Assembly (NCBI GenBank): GCA_029207755.1
Contig: JARCOQ010000017.1
Location: 2,492,945-2,556,944, forward strand
Source of the DNA: Chamaea fasciata
Taxonomy: Eukaryota; Chordata; Aves; Passeriformes; Sylviidae
Length of the DNA: 64,000 bases
Direction of reading: 5' to 3'
The notes beneath the pieces are model-generated. The model ran no database searches. It saw nothing but the letters and a program-made list of their open reading frames with translations, and had not been told where the DNA came from. A program made the position numbers and the translations under genes. Of this stretch, positions 13,201 through 23,700 are shown piece after piece; within the stretch, counting starts at the first letter, position 1, and every line of letters starts with the position of its first letter.

Positions 13201-16117
13201 GCCAAGGCTGGAAACCCGCAGCTGTACGACATTCCACCGACCCAGCGGAAATTAACCCACCCAGAAATCCCCCTGTACGACGTTCCATCCTCGCGGGACC
13301 TGCTCCTCCTGCCACAGAACGGCTGCTCTGAGGTGGCCCCGAGCCTCCTGGCTGCCAAGGCTGACAGTCAGATCTCTGAGGAGAACGTTTATGATATTCC
13401 CAAAGGTTTGCCCAGCGCTGGGCACTCCAAGAAAGAGATGGAAAACAACAGTGAGGGCTCTGGAGACCAAGCACACGGAGCCTCTCCACAGCTCTCTGCA
13501 GACGCCAAGTCAGAAAATGACAGTTTGTGTGTCTCTAGTGTGGACAGCAGAAGCAGCACTCTCTCCTCATCCTCCAGCTCTTCTGCTGAGTCGTTCCCTG
13601 CGCTGTCACCGTCACCAGAGCCTGTCCAAGAAATCAAACTGGAGCTGGAAGCAGCCATTGAGACCCTGACTCAGCTGCAGCACGGCGTGTCCAGCTCCAT
13701 CGCCAGTTTAATGATCTTTGTCAGCAGCAAGTGGAGACTGCAGGAGCACCTGGAGAAAAGCCTGGAGGAGATCCACAGAGCAGTGGACCACATAAAGGTG
13801 TCACTGGGAGAGTTCCTGGCCTTTGCTCAAGCCCTGAAGGGAAATGCCTCCAAGCTCACGGATAACAACCTGCAGGCCAGAATTAAACAACAGCTGGAAA
13901 TCCTCACGAACTCCCACAAAATATTGACAGAGACGAGGGAAGCTCTCAACAGCTGCAGCTGGTCCCTGGAGGCTTTGGTGCTCAGGAAGCCCCAGAACAA
14001 CCCTGACGACCTGGATCGCTTCGTTATGGTGGCCCGGACGATTCCAGAGGACATCAAGAGGTTTGTGTCCATCATCATCGCCAACGGGAAGCTGCTCTTC
14101 AGGAAGAACGAGAAGGAGCAAGAAAAGAAGCAGCCAAAAGTGAACCCGGAATGCAAAATGGCAAAACAAATCCCAGTGCCAAGGAGAGTAGAAGTTGAGT
14201 CGCTCCAGAGAAACGCTCCTGAGAAATCCAGCCAAAGCCGGGTCCCCGTGGAGAAGGCAGAAGAAAATTCCACCGAGGATTGTGATTATGTGCAGTTACA
14301 GGTCAGTGACGCTGGGTCTCCTCTCTGTATTCTTCACCCTTTGCAGATATTAGGCTGTTCACTACCTTTGCACCAGTGCCACATTCAGTTTGCACTACGT
14401 CCCGTTTTCCAGACTTTACGTAGATCCAGGATTTTGTGACAGTGCTGGGCGGCACGTGTACAGTGAGCAGTAGTTTTATTTAATAGAGAAAATAAAACAT
14501 TTTTTATCGTTCTTGACAGTTTAAGTTCATTTATGAAGCGGGATTTGGGAGTTAGCAACTCCTTACTTCCCTTTTCCCTCACAGTTCTCTTCCTGCCACT
14601 ACACTGCGCTTGGCATGACAAGAGATGTTCCCTCCTAACCTGAGGTGTGTCGTGGAGATCCTGTTTTCACAGAAATTAAACTCTGTGGATTGTCACATTT
14701 AGTTGTTAGAATAATTCTGGATGATTGTTAGAATCTCCTTAGAATGACTAAAATATCTACTGAGAATATCTCTTTAAGTCTCCCAAAGAAATGCTGGCCT
14801 CTCCTGAAAATTTAGGGAGTGTTTTGTTGAAGTGTTTTGCTGATGTTGGTTTCAGTCTCTGATCTTGCAGGATCACGTTTTTAGGAGGAAAAAACCTACA
14901 GCTCCTTCTAATGAATTCCCCATTTCTATTTATAACATGAAGGCTACAGAACAAGTAGTTGCTTCCCCATGAAATAAGAGAAAACCACATTTAGATTTAA
15001 ATACTTCTTATAGTTGTTTCAACTTCGCTCTCATTTCAATTTGTAACGGGCACAGAAAGTCATTTCAGGTAATGAAGTAGCGGAGAAGAGTACACAGTCA
15101 AACCTAAAGGTATTTCTGGCTTGGAAAATATTATTTATGAGGGCTTTTAGTCCCTGATTTCTGTGCTCGCTAAAACTCAGAGTAATTTGCATTTAGACGC
15201 ACATCTCTATACATGCAGAGCTATTTGCTTCTCAGAGATCATTTTCCCAGAATTACTGCTGAAAACCGGTGAAGAACACTTATTTTCCTCAAACAAACAA
15301 CTCCAGTTCAAAGTCATACAGTTTATTTCATTGCCTTTCGGCATCATTTGGGATAAGTCTGTGAAAATCAGTATTTCAAAGTACCTTGCTGTGCCCTGGC
15401 ACAAAATTGCCTCTTGTTTTGAGCATTTTAATCATTCATAACCCTGATTAAGTCCATTAAAGATCAATGTTTTGTATTATTTGAAAGCTTCAAGGCCAAA
15501 ATGTGTAAAGGATTGGCGTTTGGCTGCAGCACTTGGTGTGCTATCCATTATTATAACTGTATTTAGGGGAAAAGAAGGCAATCAGGAGAATTTCCAACAC
15601 TTTATGGAAGGAGAAATTACTATAAAGGCTCCGGGGTGGGGTGGCTTGGAGACCACAAACCAGCGTGTGTGACGCCAGGCTGAATTCATCTTCATTTTAA
15701 CCCTTTCTCCAGGTTTTGCCACGCGCAAAAAAGACTGAAAATCAGGAGCCAGCCAGGAAAATCCCCCTGCCAGAGCACTGCAGGCTGTGCTTCGCTGCCC
15801 TGCACAAGGCCATCGGCGTGTTCACCGCCAGCCTCAGCAACCAGCAGCCCCCCGAAATCTTCATCTCCCACAGCAAACTCATCATCATGGTGGGGCAGAA
15901 GCTGGTGGATTCTCTGTGCCAGGAGACGCAGGAGAGGGAGGCCCGGAGCGACATCCTGCACAGCAGCAGCCGCTTCTGCAGCCTCCTCAAGAACCTGGCC
16001 CTGGCCACCAAAACTGCGGCCCTGAAATATCCCGACGCCGAGGCCAGCAGGGAGCTGCGGGAGCAGGCGGAGCAGCTGGCCAAGTACACGCAGCAGTTCA
16101 GGGCCATGATGGACTGA
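1259..16117 (+). CDS. CASS4: CASS4 (HEPL), CAS-family adhesion scaffold protein, 6 coding exons, 808 aa
   Basis: Coding exons: 1259-1270, 8393-8815, 11385-11489, 12312-12461, 12970-14301, 15713-16117. All junctions are GT-AG and all are phase 0. The protein starts MKVN, as NEDD9 starts MKYK. An SH3 domain follows at aa 6-64 (ALYDN 10-14, WW 43-44, PANRL 56-60). The substrate domain holds eleven YxxP motifs (Y83, 125, 166, 209, 232, 268, 294, 301, 316, 333, 371). A serine-rich linker leads to a four-helix bundle (about 450-610), a CDYVQLQ motif (668-674) and a C-terminal FAT-like CAS_C domain (about 690-808). Length is close to human CASS4 (786 aa). CAS proteins are cytoplasmic docking scaffolds at focal adhesions: FAK binds the SH3 domain and Src-family kinases phosphorylate YxxP sites to recruit Crk. 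NEDD9, BCAR1 and EFS are the alternatives; the stretch ending SEWIYD and the RTF2 neighbour point to CASS4. The ATG has A at -3. Confidence 0.95.
3919..4056. repeat. 42-bp tandem repeat, 3.3 copies
   Basis: Units begin at 3919, 3961 and 4003, with a partial fourth unit to about 4056. Each carries the core GGTGAGGAATT followed by TGTGAAATAATTGTTC. Copies 2 and 3 are nearly identical, so the expansion is recent. It lies in CASS4 intron 1. Confidence 0.9.
7081..7238 (+). mobile_element. CR1 LINE 3' tail
   Basis: A 5'-truncated CR1 fragment in sense orientation. It has the 'CCATCCCTGGAAGTGTCCAA' block, the 'CCCATGGCAGG' block and the 'GATCTTTAAGGTCCCTTCC' block, and ends in an ATTCTGTGAT-type 3' repeat. 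A short duplicated ATCACAGAATCC stretch (about 7300-7350) follows. Confidence 0.9.
7548..8247 (-). mobile_element. Solo LTR of an endogenous retrovirus, probably ERVL-type, with 5-bp target duplication
   Basis: A 700-bp element begins TGTCTTGG and ends CCAAGACA, a perfect terminal inverted repeat with TG...CA ends. It is flanked by the direct repeat AAAGG (7543-7547 and 8248-8252). Read on the minus strand, an AGTAAA polyadenylation signal (7695-7700) precedes a U5-like end, which gives the orientation. A 5-bp duplication suits ERVL-class insertions. No internal viral genes remain, so this is the product of LTR-LTR recombination. It sits about 145 bp upstream of CASS4 exon 2. Confidence 0.88.
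8333..8382. repeat. 25-bp tandem duplication next to the CASS4 exon 2 acceptor
   Basis: Two copies (8333-8357 and 8358-8382) of a GGGTGTGAC...TTGTGCTCC unit differ by one base. They lie immediately before the polypyrimidine/AG acceptor at 8391-8392, within the region where the branch point should be. Confidence 0.9.
8393..8815 (+). CDS. CASS4: CASS4 coding exon 2 (SH3 domain)
   Basis: 141 codons, phase 0 at both ends, with CCCCAG before and GTGAGA after. It encodes the whole SH3 domain (aa 6-64), then the first two YQVP motifs (Y83, Y125). A 9-bp unit repeated four times at 8633-8668 gives consecutive Val-Pro-Ser triplets. Confidence 0.95.
8816..11384 (+). other. CASS4 intron 2
   Basis: A 2.6-kb intron, GTGAGA to CCAAG. 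I see no repeat family, RNA gene or extra exon in it, only unique-looking sequence and short homopolymer runs. Confidence 0.75.
11385..11489 (+). CDS. CASS4: CASS4 coding exon 3
   Basis: 35 codons in phase 0 between CTCCAAG and GTGAGT. It carries one YDVP substrate motif (Y166) in a basic, proline-containing stretch. Confidence 0.9.
11490..12311 (+). other. CASS4 intron 3
   Basis: Intron of 822 bp with nothing recognisable inside. A second AG at 12330-12331 would give an out-of-phase exon 4, so 12312 is preferred as the exon start. Confidence 0.75.
12312..12461 (+). CDS. CASS4: CASS4 coding exon 4
   Basis: 50 codons in phase 0, TTGAGCAG before and GTAAGT after. It contains a YNIP motif (Y209). 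Confidence 0.9.
12462..12969 (+). other. CASS4 intron 4
   Basis: Intron of 508 bp ending in CTCTTGCAG. No repeat or RNA gene is seen. Confidence 0.75.
12970..14301 (+). CDS. CASS4: CASS4 coding exon 5 (substrate domain and helical bundle)
   Basis: 444 codons in phase 0, the large exon typical of CAS genes. It encodes YDVP/YDIP/YKAP motifs at Y232, 268, 294, 301, 316, 333 and 371. A serine-rich run (about aa 425-445) and a four-helix bundle (about 450-610) follow, the latter ending in the conserved PEDIKRF and ANGKLLF blocks. The exon ends in CDYVQLQ (668-674). The donor is GTCAGT. Confidence 0.95.
14302..15712 (+). other. CASS4 intron 5
   Basis: 1.4-kb intron from GTCAGT to TTTCTCCAG. No repeat family or RNA gene is recognisable. 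Confidence 0.75.
15713..16117 (+). CDS. CASS4: CASS4 coding exon 6 (C-terminal FAT-like domain) and stop
   Basis: 134 codons plus TGA at 16115-16117. The EHCRL block, SKLIIMVGQKLVD and the Leu/Ala-rich last helices match the CAS_C focal-adhesion-targeting domain, which binds partners such as BCAR3/SH2D3-type proteins in this family. Confidence 0.95.
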   Translation, partial: VLPRAKKTENQEPARKIPLPEHCRLCFAALHKAIGVFTASLSNQQPPEIFISHSKLIIMVGQKLVDSLCQETQEREARSDILHSSSRFCSLLKNLALATKTAALKYPDAEASRELREQAEQLAKYTQQFRAMMD

Positions 16118-17000
16118 GGCCGCTGCCGGCGCTCCTCTCGGCACCAGTGCGCACTCTCAACTCCCACCAGGAATTCCCCGGGTGCCAGGGAAGACCCCCA
16201 AATTCAGAATTCCCACCAGGAATTCCCTGGGTGCTGGTGCAGATGAAGACCCCCAAATTCAGAAATCCAACCAAGACTTCTTTGGGTGCGCTGTGAGCAG
16301 GTGAAGATCCCCACACTCAGAATTCCCACCAGGAATTCCCTGGGTGCCAGTGCAGATGAAGATCCCCCCACTCAGAATTCCCACCAGGAATTCTCTGGGT
16401 GCCAGTGAAGACCCCCAAATTCAGAATTCCAACCAGGAATTCCCTGGGTGCTAGTGCAGATGAAGATCCCCACACTCAGAATTCCCACCAGGAATTCTCT
16501 GGGTGCGCTGTGAGCAGGTGAAGATCCCCACACTCAGAATTCCCACCAGGAATTCTCTGGGTGCACTGTTAGCAGGTCAAGATCTCCAGAGCAGCTGATG
16601 CAGAGAATTAAATCTGCACTTTCTTCTCCGCTGTTCACATCCTGCCTGGAAATGTCATTGTCACGGGAATGTTTGCTGTGTATCGGAGCAAAAGTTGTTG
16701 ATTTTCGGACTGATTTCTTATTTTTTTGTTCTCTGTGTATGTCTGATAAATGCATTTCCCTTTTTATTTGTATTTTTTTTTCTATTCCTGTAAAGTCTCT
16801 CTTTAATGTAGCTGCACAATGCTCTGTAACTTGTGATATCCCAACATCGATTGTTTCCTGAGGACTTGACTCAAAATTTGTAATTACAGAGTTGGTTTGG
16901 GTTGTTTGTTGTTTTTTTTTTTTTAACAGCTACAAAGCTAATTTTTGGTTTTGACAAGTGCAACATGGTAAAAAAATCCGGTTAGTAGGAAATGCTCAGG
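16118..17000 (+). other. CASS4: CASS4 3' UTR and downstream
   Basis: The first 480 bases after the stop are mostly the tandem repeat listed separately. Unique sequence follows, with an ATTAAA polyadenylation-signal variant at 16607-16612 and a poly(T) run near 16911-16924. I see no canonical AATAAA, so the true 3' end is uncertain. Confidence 0.5.
16147..16590. repeat. Tandem repeat of about 49-58 bp, 8 units, in the CASS4 3' UTR
   Basis: Each unit has the core CACCAGGAATTCCCTGGGTGC (some copies vary) and ends GATCCCCACACTCAG or GACCCCCAAATTCAG. Three unit lengths are visible: about 58 bp with GCTGTGAGCAGGTG, about 55 bp with AGTGCAGATG, and about 49 bp lacking that segment. The core contains the palindrome GGAATTCC. 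Confidence 0.92.
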
Positions 17001-17558
17001 TACCTGAGCACAAAAGAAAACTTGAGGAGGAATCCTGACTCCTGATAAACCTGCAGTGAGCGCATCATCCTCCGCCCGCAGGAGGGACAATTAGCGGCGT
17101 GAGGGACCCGCTCCCCTCTCGCTGGAGTTCTCTTTGTCACCCCCGTGTTTAAGGCGTGTTTTATCGCCGACACGGGTCACTTCCATCGCGACATCGCTGT
17201 CGCTGTCTGCACACTCCGGGCACCGTTCGCATCCCACCGGGAATCTGCGTGGATTAAACTCGCCCCGGCACCACCCGTGCCCGTGACTTCGCTGAGGGCG
17301 GGACGCGCCTCCCCAGCGCCCCCGCCAGCCCGAAGCGCCTCGGGAGCGCCTCGTGTGGCCGCAAATCCTCCCAAAATTCGTGTCCCGGGGGATTTCCTCG
17401 TAAAAATAAGGGATAAAGGGGCAGGAAGGGCGCAGGACCCCCCCCCCCCCCCCCCGCGCTAAGTTGGTACGTTCCTAGCTCCCCCCGTGCCGGCGCTATG
17501 GGCTCTCCCGCCCCGCCCCTCCCCGCCCACCCGGCGGTGGCCACGCCCCCAGACGCCC

Positions 17559-17605
17559 GTTGCTAGGCAACAGCAACAGCCGCTCAGTGATCGTTGCTAA
17601 GCAAG
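17559..17605. promoter_or_regulatory. RTF2: Pair of RFX X-box-like sites in the RTF2 promoter
   Basis: GTTGCTAGGCAAC (17559-17571) is a perfect inverted-repeat X-box. GTTGCTAAGCAAG (17593-17605) is a near copy 34 bp downstream, on the same helical face. RFX-family proteins bind this motif. The sites lie 77-123 bp upstream of the ATG. Confidence 0.7.
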
Positions 17606-17681
17606 AACGCCATCGCAATGCGCCGGAAGCGGCTGGGCGTCTCCGGAAGTGCGCGCGGGGGCAGGAGAACCCGGAAGCGCC

Positions 17682-17750
17682 ATGGGATGCGATGGCGGCA
17701 CCATCCCCAAGCGGCACGAGCTGGTCAAGGGGCCCCGCAAAGTCGAGAAG
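17682..17750 (+). CDS. RTF2: RTF2 coding exon 1
   Basis: 23 codons starting at the conserved Met and ending in VEK. The donor is GTGCTG, weak beyond the GT. The junction is supported because exon 2 continues with VDK, as in human RTF2. Confidence 0.9.
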
Positions 17751-20700
17751 GTGCTGAGGGGGCTCCGTGATGGGCGGGGGGTGACGGGGGAGGGAGGCCC
17801 GGCCCGTTCCGCGCTGCTGCGAGCGGAAGCCTCGGGGCGATGGAGCCGGGGGCGGTGACAGCGGCGGGGCTGGAGCGTGTCCGGGGCGGGGAACGGAGCT
17901 GGGGAAGGGTCTGGAGCCCCAGGAGAGGCTGAGGGAGCTGGGGAAGGGGCTGAGCCTGGAGAAGAGGAGGCTCAGGGGGACCTGGGGGCTCTGCACAGCT
18001 CCCTGCCAGGAGGGGACAGCCGGGGGGGTCGGGCTCTGCCCCAGGGAACAGGGACAGGAGGAGAGGGAACGGCCTCAGGCCGGGCCAGGGGAGCTCAGGG
18101 TGGGCAGCAGCAGGAATTTCCCCATGGAAAGGGTGGGCAGGGCTTGGAAGTGCCCAGGGAGGTTTGGATCCCCATCCCTGGAGGTGTCCCAGGAACTCCT
18201 GGAGGTGGCACTGAGTGCTCTGGGCTGGGGACACGGTGGGGATCAGTCACAGCTCGGTGGTCTCCGGTTTGGAGACCTGAGCATGAACTTTGCCGGATAA
18301 CTTTCTCTTATCTTTGAGTGCACAAAGCAGTTTGGTAGGAAACCCGGGGATTTGATGAACGTTTTGAGTAAGACCCGGTTTCAGCTTAAATAATTGACAG
18401 ATATTTTTAAATAATGAGTGTTTTTGTCCCCTCCAGGTTGACAAAGTGGCCGAGTTGGTGGCCAGGTGGTTTTACTGCGCCCTGAGCCAGGAGAAGCTGC
18501 GCCGGCCCATCGTGGCCTGTGAGCTGGGCAGGTGGGACTGTTCCCATGGACACCGCAGGAGTGAAAATAAATATTGAATATTAATTATCAACACAGCAAT
18601 TATTAATGCAAACTATTATTATAATTAAAATAGCTTGTATAGTTAATATTAATTGTAATTAATATGATTCTATAATATATAATATATATTTAATATTATA
18701 TATTATATACAATATATTTTTATAATACTTATTTTTATGTTTTATTAATATAAATATTGTTTTATATTTATATTCATATCATTATTTATTATTACTTATG
18801 ATATTAATTCTGAATACAGACATTATTAATACAAACTATATATTATAATTGAAACATCTTGTGTATTTTAATATTATAATTAATGTTTTACAATATGCAT
18901 AATATATATTTATATCTTTTAAAATATAATAACTTCTATATTTTAAGATATAATGTACTTTATAATATATGTTTATAACATTTATTTCTATATTTTAAGA
19001 TATATTTTTTATTTTATACTTACATTTATATTATATTTATATTTATATCTATGTTTATATTTATTGAGATGTTTATATTTATGTTTATAGTTATATTTAT
19101 GTCTATATATTTACATTTATTAAGATATATTATTTATATTTATATTTACATTTTAGAATATATTTCATGTTTAAATTTATACCTGTATTTATACCTATAT
19201 CTATATTTACATTTATATTTACATTTATTATTAATTACAATCTTAATTATAAATACAAAAAATTATTACTACAAACTACAAATGCTGAATTATAAATTAC
19301 AGGCACAAATCATTGTGGCAACCCAACATAACCGCTGGATTTTCCATGTTCCAGGCTGTACAACAAAGATGCCATCATTGAGTATTTGCTGGACAAATCC
19401 CCTGAGAAAACCCCCATGGAATCTGCAGCCCACATCAAGAGCATTAAGGTAAACTGGCTGGCTTCAACAGGAGAAGTTACAATAGAAAATTCAATGTAAA
19501 ATAAAATGTTCAATGTAAAATCCATCAGCCAGGCTGTCAAACCTCCATTTGCTTGTGCTCCCACTGCGGATTAAAGTGTTTAAATAAATGGAAAAACCAT
19601 GAAGGATTGTTATCCTGGCTCAGAAATCACTGGGGAAAAAAGGTTCAGGTTTGTGTTTTGTGTTTTTGTCGTGCAGAACGTGACGGAGCTGCAGCTGGTG
19701 GACAACCCAGCCTGGGCTGGGGACAAGGACAGCACCAAGGGGGACAAGTACGACGACCCGCAGGCCGCCCGCTTCATCTGCCCCGTGGTGGGGCTGGAGA
19801 TGAACGGCAGGCACAGGTGGGGGCCTTTGGCAGGGCTGCAAAAGCGGCCACGGAGCAGGGAGAAGGGAATGGGAAATGTGAATCATGTGCTCACTCAGGG
19901 ATTGGGGGGGGAATATCTGTCTGGCTTTGAGATTTCAGAGTTCAGGAGATTTCTGGGTGTCCTTTTGTGCTGTATTGAAGAGGAGAGATAGAAGTACCTT
20001 TCCTGAATAAATTTGGGTGTATAATGAAGGAGTAGAGGGCAATGGTGGCAGGGAGAAAGTGACTAAATGTCGTTTGGGGGCTGAATCACGGGAGATGGGG
20101 TGTGACCTCCCTTTGGGTCACGTCAAGCAGTTGTCATCGTGGATTGATTTGAGTTGGGAGGGACTTTAAAGCTCCTCCAGTGCCACCCCTGCCATGGCAG
20201 GGACACCTCCCACTGTCCAGGCTGCTCCCAGCCCTGTCCAGCCTGGCCTGGGACACTGCCAGGGATCCAGGGGCAGCCACAGCTTCTCTGTGGCCTCCCC
20301 ACCCTCAGAGTAAAGAATTCCTCCCCAATATCCCACCCAAACTTCCTCTGTGTCAGTTTGAAGCCATTCCCTGTGTCCTGTCCCTCCATCCCTTGTCCAA
20401 ACCCTCTCTCCATCTTTCCTGCAGCTCCTTCAGGCCCTGCAAGGCCACACCGAGCTCACCCCAAAGCTCCTCCTCTCCAGGTGAACAATCCCAATTCTTT
20501 TAGCTTTATCTCAGTTTTCTTAGCCTGAAATTTGACCCCAGCATCTCCCAGCCTTTCCTCATGGGAGAGATGCTTCATTTTAGGATCAGACTGGAGATGG
20601 ATTGTGTGTATTTTACTGCTCTGGGGCAGGGAATTTCTTCACAGCCTGCTTTGGCCAGAGCAGCAACTTCTTTGTCACCTGAGGGATGAGAAGAGGAGGA

Positions 20701-23700
20701 GTTCACAGCTTAATGGTTGCAAGGGATTTCTTCCTCCAGAGAGGGATTGGCCTGGAGATACTCGAGATAAAAAAACCAAAATACCCATTGTGGTTTAATG
20801 TACTCAACATTTTTCATTCAATTCTTACACTGTGCTAATTAATCATAAATTGATTACCTACTTAAATATGCTGATAGTTTGATTAGGTGCAAAAACTTGT
20901 AAAAAAAAGTGGGCTGTGACCTGCCAGCACTGCACAGATCTCTTGGTTTTCTTCAAATGAATGTTTGTTGTCTTTTCTTGGAAGGTTTTGCTTCCTGAGA
21001 AACTGCGGCTGTGTGTTCTCTGAGCGTGCCCTCAAACAAATCAAAGCAGAAGTTTGTCACAGGGTGAGTTTTTCCAGCTGTGGGGCCACGTGTGTGTTCA
21101 TACAATTGCATTCACTGCTGTCAAAAGGGAGTTTTTAATCTCAGTGTGCAAATTGAAATGGAACCTGGAAAAGTTCTGTCCTAGGATGGCCTCAAGTATT
21201 TCTTCATGGCCTTTCTTAATTTAAAAAAAAAAAATTATTCTAAACAATTATAAAAAATCTGTATTTTTGTTCTCAGAGTTGGATTTTGCAGTAACTACTT
21301 TAGAATTTCCATTTTTTCCCCAATATTTGGTACTGATTTCAGTTTTTAAAAGGGTGACTGGTTTGGTTTTGGGGGTTTTGTTTGATTGGTAATTTTTTTT
21401 TTTTTCCTGAATGCACATAGCTTGTGTTTTATCAATATCTGTTCTGTGGTTAAACTGGTTGTATTTTCAGGTTATATTTTGACCCCTGTGTTTTTAAAGG
21501 ACATTGGGAGTTGCTTTTTTATATTTTTGGGTGGAGCCAACTCTGTAAAATTCTCAGGAGTTCCATGAATTCTTGTAGAAAATCCTGACTTGCTTTCACA
21601 TTGCTGATCCCATTGTACAGGTACTTTTGTAGCTAAGGGCAATGATAAAATGAGCAAATACCCTTCTTTCCTCTCACTACTTTCATTATCAGCAAGATTT
21701 GTGGTGAGAGTTGCCACACTTGGGCAGTTATTTAATTCCTCTGAACACCCTGCTGTTGGATAAAATATGGAATATATTTATATTAAACAAAACCTGGGAA
21801 GGGAACACTTTTGTCTTGGTAAATTGTTGGATATTGTAAAGTTTAATCTCATGTTGCTGCTTTTAGTGCTCATTTTGTTCTGTCCTAATGACTTTGTTTC
21901 CTCTTGGCAGAAACTCATTTATTTTTAATGAGGGATTTATTTTGCATCTAAATTTTTGTTGATAGATGGGTGTAACCAGAGCATAAAATGCAGGAATGAG
22001 ATATTTCATCCATGGTTTGGCCAGTCTGATAATCTTATAAAGACCAAATGAATCCCACATATTTTTCCCTGGCTTTTTTGTTTTGTTTTTTTTTTTCAGT
22101 AATGAGTATTTAGCTGGAAATTCTTTACAATATTCAGAAAGCTTCTTCTGGAAACAATTTAATGGATTTAATATTTAGCCTCTCATCCTCTCATGGCTGG
22201 ATTTTGATGCAAAGACGGTGGTAACCAGCTGAGAGAACACAGATAAGGTCAAAGAGTGATTTGGTAGATTTTTGGGTGTATTCTGGTGCTGTTCCCCCTC
22301 AGAATCAAGGAGTAGAGGGAGATCTCTGCTTTGTGCTTTCTCAGTTTATGTCCAAAGCGCATGCTGCTTTTCTGCAGCAATGGGACATCGAGGACAATTA
22401 ATAAATGAAGAAGAAAAAAACCAAGTTTTGAGCATTTTATATGCCCAGATGGAATCCTGTATTAATGAACAGAATCCTCTCCTGATTATGTTAATGCATA
22501 AGTTCTGAAGTGCAGAATGTTTGAACGTTGTGGGCTGTCTCATACGTGTTCCTGCTGGTGCTAATTATTGTGTTTTAGTGATTATAATGGCTCTGAAGCA
22601 AAATGCAGTCTGTGAGCCCCTCGTGAGCCATTTTCCTTTTCCTGGCCTTGCCACCTTCTGTGTGTGCTGTGGGACTTTGGAGAGTGACATGAGGAAAGTT
22701 CACACAGGAAGATCCTGTCCTGCCTTGGGACTCTGCACTCAGTCCTCAGGCAGCAGGATCTGTGTTTTCACCTCACCCCAGAGGTTTGCAGTGGGTGGAA
22801 AAGTGGAGGAGGGTCAGTGCTGGAGCTCTGGGCCATTCCCAGAGTGTGGGATTTTAGGAGAGCTCTTTAAAACTCTCGGTGAGCTCTTCCCTGCGTGTGC
22901 CCTTTGCCTCCCCCCTCTGCTCCCTGTGACCAGCAGCGATTTCCCACAGGAGTTTGGAAAGAGAAGCTGTGATGATGCACTGCAAATATTCCCCAGGGAA
23001 CAGCCAGAGCTCTCACTGCTCACTCCTGAGCTCACACCGGAAGAAACAGGGAAATAAATCCACTTGCCCAGTGGTGTGCAGGTCACCAGAGAAGTGTTTA
23101 GGGAAAAACGGGATCCGTGTGTAGGTTTTGTCTGATTGGGGGAACTGGGAAACACCAGGATGAGGGAGGATTGAGCATTCCTCGGCTCCTCCTGACAGCA
23201 CTTCCATAGTCCTGGAGTTGAAGGGGTTTGTGGAGTCTAAGGAAGAGGAACCAAGTTTTCCCTCAGAGTTCTCTTTCTTTTGCCTCAAAGAAACTTCACA
23301 TGAAGAGCTGGCAGTATAAAATAAATGTATTTCTCTGCTTTACTGGAATAATTGGACTGGATTGGTGCTGGGGAAGGGCGCAGCAATGGGAAACTGTCAT
23401 GGGTGGCGTCCATTAGCAACTGTAATTAATGTGTGAGGCCATTTAAGTGCTTTGCCTTGGGAACAAGCTGTTCTTTCTTCCCATCTTCAGCAGCATTTTG
23501 AAGGGTTCACCTTTAAGAATGACATTCAAATGGGAGAGTTTTAAGCCAAAGGACCAGTCACACACTGGAGCCCTGTTGAGAGAAAGAGAGGGATTGTCTC
23601 TCACTGCCTGCAGGGTAAATGCTTTGAGCTGTCTTGCCAAAATACAAAACTGCTTGGGTTTCAAAGATTTGTTGAAAGAGCAGTGAGAATTTTTTAGTGC

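Larger units (their letters stand above)
17080..17900. promoter_or_regulatory. RTF2: RTF2 CpG-island promoter
   Basis: GC-rich, CpG-dense sequence surrounds the RTF2 start and contrasts with the flanking DNA. There is no TATA box near the start. GC boxes (about 17510-17530 and CCACGCCCCC at 17541-17550), three ETS motifs CCGGAAG (17623-17629, 17643-17649, 17671-17677) and two X-box-like sites lie within 125 bp of the ATG. This is the pattern of a broadly expressed gene. A run of 18 C lies at 17438-17455. Confidence 0.85.
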
